Shown one piece after another: positions 61,152 through 64,000 of a stretch of DNA of 64,000 nt. The position numbers and the translations under genes were made by a program. Under the pieces are notes generated by a model that saw nothing but the letters and a program-made list of their open reading frames with translations, ran no database searches and had not been told where the DNA came from. The stretch is from Yponomeuta sedellus (Eukaryota; Arthropoda; Insecta; Lepidoptera; Yponomeutidae), in NCBI GenBank assembly GCA_934045075.1, contig OW203747.1, positions 12,677,894 to 12,741,893 of the forward strand, given 5' to 3'. Positions within the stretch are counted from its first letter, which is position 1. Each line of letters starts with the position of its first letter.

Positions 61152-64000
61152 GTGGACGAAGATTAACAGCAGAGTCCTGTAACAAGGTAGCTTCCTTAGG
61201 GGCTCGTTTTAGCCTTGACTTAGCTACAGGGCCGCGTTTCTTTGATGTATAAATATGTATCGGCAGGTCGGCTAAAACTCTGTCCTGCGTATAGCGTGGG
61301 GTAGTTTTTTGCCTACTAGCAAAAGGGTTCCTGATGAAAGCCTGCTGATGGGGTTCGTATTCCATCTCGGGTTCACGATCTTTATTCCTGTTGTTAATTA
61401 AAGCAGTACGGTTAGCAAGTGAGGACTCGTTTATAATATCGTAGACCTTTTTCATCTGCTCCTTATGGTTTTGCGTATACTGCTGTAACAGCTGTTGGTT
61501 TAAATCAACGTCACTGAGGTCTCTAGGATCAAAGTGACCGGTTAGTAAGTCAAAGGGTCGACATTTAGTGAAGCTGTGAATTGAGCTGTTATAGCCTATA
61601 ATTGCATAAGGCATAAGGTTCACAATTGGTTCATTTTTATGCTGTAACTTTAGAATTCTGAGATGTTCAAGTAAGGTCGAATGGAAGCGTTCAATATTGC
61701 CGTTGTCGTTAGGGGAGTGAGCTAAGATCTTATGATGGTTTATCTTATGTAGACGTGTAAATTCTGAGAACAACTGATTGGTGAATTCTGTTCCGTTGTC
61801 TGTAACGATGGTTAGAGGTACTCCATGGTGGGTACAGAATTGTAACAGCGCCTGAAGGATGCTGACAGCTGTTCCATCTCGCAGATGGTATGCCTGTCCG
61901 TACTTAGTAAAGACGTCTATCAGGGTTACATACTTCTCACTCTGGACTGTGAATAAGTCCATATGGACAATTTCAAAGGGCTTGGTTGCCGGGAGCACTA
62001 TATTGAACTTGGGCCTAATGGGGTTTCTGTCATACTTTGCCTGTCCGCAGACTGTACATTCGTTAATGAATTTAGTAATTTGATCTTTCATTTTTGGCCA
62101 ATAGTACTTGCGTGAGAGGGCTAAGTAGCATTCGTTTATTCCACGGTGGTTTGCTTTACCGTCGTGATATAGGCGAATGATATCTTGCTGACGAAGGTAT
62201 TCTTTTACGTTTTCGAGTTCAGACTTACAGAGGGTTAAGTTCATGGAAGAGCTTTTGAATTTATCTTGTATGATGGGGATGACCTTGTACATTCCAAGGG
62301 GTGGATTTATCAAAATGGCAGTTTTGACCTTGGGATTGACGTATTCTTTCAGTGCGTTAACTAGATCGCTTTCTAAGTTCGATTCTGTTAGCTGTACAAT
62401 TATGCGAGTGTGAGTGTCGAACGGTTTCGTCACTGTCGGCTTACGTTTGACATCGCTTACGATGGTGAAAATAATTTGCCTGTGAAATTTATTAAGGGGT
62501 TCATCTGAAACTGGGACTTCGAGTATGGGGTGTTCGTTACTCGTGTGAACGGTCTCGGTAGAGGAGTCTGCTACGGTTGGTGGACTTTCTGTAGGATTGG
62601 GGAGTATAGAGCAAAGTTCGTCAATGATGGACTTTGATTCCTCATTATGTATCTCTACCCGTGAGAGCGCGTCAGCGTTGCTATTAGCTTTGCCCTTTTT
62701 GTACGTCACAGTAAAGTCGTATTCGCTAAGTCTCAGTCGCCATCTAGTGAGACGTGAATTTGGTTCTTTTAAATTCATCATCCACTGGAGGGGCTTATGG
62801 TCGGTGACTACCTTAAACTTGCGTCCGAATAGATATGGCCGGAAGTACTTGGTAGCCCAGACAATGGCTAGTAGCTCTTTCTCAATAGTACTGTAATTAA
62901 GCTCACTCTCGTTCAGAGTGCGAGATGCGTAGCATACAGGCTTGTCTGATCCTATTGGGCCTTGGGATAGAATTGCTCCAATAGCGACGTTAGAGGCGTC
63001 CGTAGTAAGGACGAATTCTCGACTGAAGTCGGGATATTGTAAAATGGGGTCGTTAGTAAGAAGTGTTTTACACTTTTCGAAACAGCTGATGTACTCAGTG
63101 TCTAATGTGACCTTTTTACCCTTCTTTAGACACTGCGTGAGGGGCTTCGTTATACGAGCGAAATCAGGGATGAATTTTCGGTAATATCCGAGAAGACCTA
63201 AGAATTGCTTTATCTCCTTTGGGGTTTTTGGAATTGGGTACTTCATTATTGCTGAGATTTTATCTGGGTTCGGTTTGATACCGTCTCTAGTAATGACGTG
63301 CCCAAGGTAAGCTGTTTCAAGCTTAAGAAATTCCGATTTATCTAATTGAATTTTGAAATTCGACTCTCGGAGTCGCTGAAGGACCTTTTCAAGGTTGACC
63401 ATGTGTTCTTGGAGAGAAGTACTGAAGACAATGATGTCATCCAGGTAGACTAGACATATTTCGTTTTGGAGACCTCTGAGGACATTGTCCATGACTCTCT
63501 GAAAGGTGGATGGAGAGTTTTTGAGTCCCATGGGCATTCGAAGATACTCAAAATGGCCATGTTCTACATTGAAAGCTGTTTTGGGGATATCAGAGGGGTC
63601 CATCTCGACTTGGTAGAAACCACTTGCCAAGTCAAGGGTTGTAAAGTACTGACACTTCCCTAATTTGTCAAGTACGTCATTGATGTTAGGTATGGGGTAC
63701 TTGTCATCGACTGTCTTCTCATTTAATTTACGAAAGTCGACTACCAGGCGCCACTTCTGTTTGCCTGAAGCATCGGCTTTCTTGGGAACTATCCAGATGG
63801 GCGAGCTCCATGCTGAGTCCGAAGGTCTTATTATGCCTTGGTCCAGCATCTTGGTGATTTGATCTCTAACCTCCTGTCTATGTATGAATGGATAGCGGTA
63901 GCTTTTGGTGTAAATAGGGACCTCGTCAGTCGTCCTAATCTGGTGTTTTACTCTATTGGTAAAGGTGAGGGGTTCGCCTTCGATATAAAACACATCCGCA
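61123..64000 (-). CDS. pol: Errantivirus pol (reverse transcriptase, RNase H, integrase), cut by the window edge
   Basis: A single open frame of about 958 codons runs to the window end; the protease and gag would lie beyond it. Residue numbers count from codon 63991-63993 (GTG), which is internal, not a start. Reverse transcriptase: DLASGFYQVEMD (about 121-132), LRMPMGLKNSPSTFQ, catalytic YLDD (183-186). RNase H: TTDASNVAIGAIL (330-342), the second Glu region SELNYSTIEKELLAI, TDHKPL (397-402). Integrase: zinc-binding H610/H616/C646/C649, then D679, D732 and E768, the DD35E pattern. Ty3/gypsy type. It overlaps the env frame by 29 nt in another frame, as in errantiviruses. No internal stop, so the copy may be young. 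It lies antisense to the exon at 53411. Confidence 0.9.
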   Translation of the reverse strand, partial: ADVFYIEGEPLTFTNRVKHQIRTTDEVPIYTKSYRYPFIHRQEVRDQITKMLDQGIIRPSDSAWSSPIWIVPKKADASGKQKWRLVVDFRKLNEKTVDDKYPIPNINDVLDKLGKCQYFTTLDLASGFYQVEMDPSDIPKTAFNVEHGHFEYLRMPMGLKNSPSTFQRVMDNVLRGLQNEICLVYLDDIIVFSTSLQEHMVNLEKVLQRLRESNFKIQLDKSEFLKLETAYLGHVITRDGIKPNPDKISAIMKYPIPKTPKEIKQFLGLLGYYRKFIPDFARITKPLTQCLKKGKKVTLDTEYISCFEKCKTLLTNDPILQYPDFSREFVLTTDASNVAIGAILSQGPIGSDKPVCYASRTLNESELNYSTIEKELLAIVWATKYFRPYLFGRKFKVVTDHKPLQWMMNLKEPNSRLTRWRLRLSEYDFTVTYKKGKANSNADALSRVEIHNEESKSIIDELCSILPNPTESPPTVADSSTETVHTSNEHPILEVPVSDEPLNKFHRQIIFTIVSDVKRKPTVTKPFDTHTRIIVQLTESNLESDLVNALKEYVNPKVKTAILINPPLGMYKVIPIIQDKFKSSSMNLTLCKSELENVKEYLRQQDIIRLYHDGKANHRGINECYLALSRKYYWPKMKDQITKFINECTVCGQAKYDRNPIRPKFNIVLPATKPFEIVHMDLFTVQSEKYVTLIDVFTKYGQAYHLRDGTAVSILQALLQFCTHHGVPLTIVTDNGTEFTNQLFSEFTRLHKINHHKILAHSPNDNGNIERFHSTLLEHLRILKLQHKNEPIVNLMPYAIIGYNSSIHSFTKCRPFDLLTGHFDPRDLSDVDLNQQLLQQYTQNHKEQMKKVYDIINESSLANRTALINNRNKDREPEMEYEPHQQAFIRNPFASRQKTTPRYTQDRVLADLPIHIYTSKKRGPVAKSRLKRAPKEATLLQDSAVNLRPRDAASRDKT

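Noticed and set aside
61859..63862. Several + strand ORFs of 65-99 codons across the pol region
   Set aside because: Antisense shadows of the errantivirus pol frame.

Overview
The window looks like nuclear DNA of a moth or butterfly (Lepidoptera). That call rests on three things: the families of LINE 3' ends and SINEs that fill it, an errantivirus of the general kind known from moths, and one exon of an insect-type hnRNP L/smooth gene. It is inference from family resemblance; no search was run. The window is not bacterial: it has no dense ORFs, no operons and no CRISPR array.

Host gene content is very small. The only host coding sequence I can support is one 86-nt internal exon (53411-53496, + strand) encoding part of the second RRM of an hnRNP L/smooth-type RNA-binding protein. 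It has a normal AG acceptor with a TACTAAT branch site, and an exact minor-spliceosome (U12, AT-AC class) donor, ATATCCTTTT. The simplest reading is that nearly the whole window is two large introns of this gene. Most of the remaining sequence is transposable-element debris.

Layout. 1-13 kb: 5S-rRNA-like SINEs, LINE tails, a long perfect hairpin retroposon (2.54-2.84 kb), a frameshifted LINE reverse transcriptase (5.79-6.80 kb) and an unidentified coding-like remnant (6.94-7.24 kb). 13-25 kb: foldback elements, tRNA-type SINEs, a 309-bp MITE, a three-unit minisatellite and a second, short copy of the hairpin retroposon. 25-39 kb: LINE C-terminal fragments, two tetranucleotide microsatellites growing from RTE-type LINE tails, a second 309-bp MITE in opposite orientation, nested MITEs, a Penelope-like fragment and two chimeric SINE insertions. 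39-40 kb: a 650-bp all-purine satellite. 40-53 kb: more SINEs and LINEs, including a 130-bp tandem chimera. 53.4 kb: the exon. 53.5-59.1 kb: SINEs and mostly unassigned intron. 59.17-64 kb: the 3' LTR, env and pol of an errantivirus on the - strand, cut by the window edge, with long open frames that suggest a young insertion.

The most unusual signal is the abundance of fold-back retroposed DNA. A tRNA-like SINE (called SINE-A here) is present about 17 times, and roughly ten of those copies are head-to-head (body inverted relative to tail). Several of these are enclosed by a single 11-13 bp target-site duplication, so the inverted or multi-part structure was probably made during integration. 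A separate hairpin retroposon has two copies that agree on both ends, each with an A-rich 3' end and a 12-14 bp target duplication; the long copy would be transcribed as a long double-stranded hairpin.
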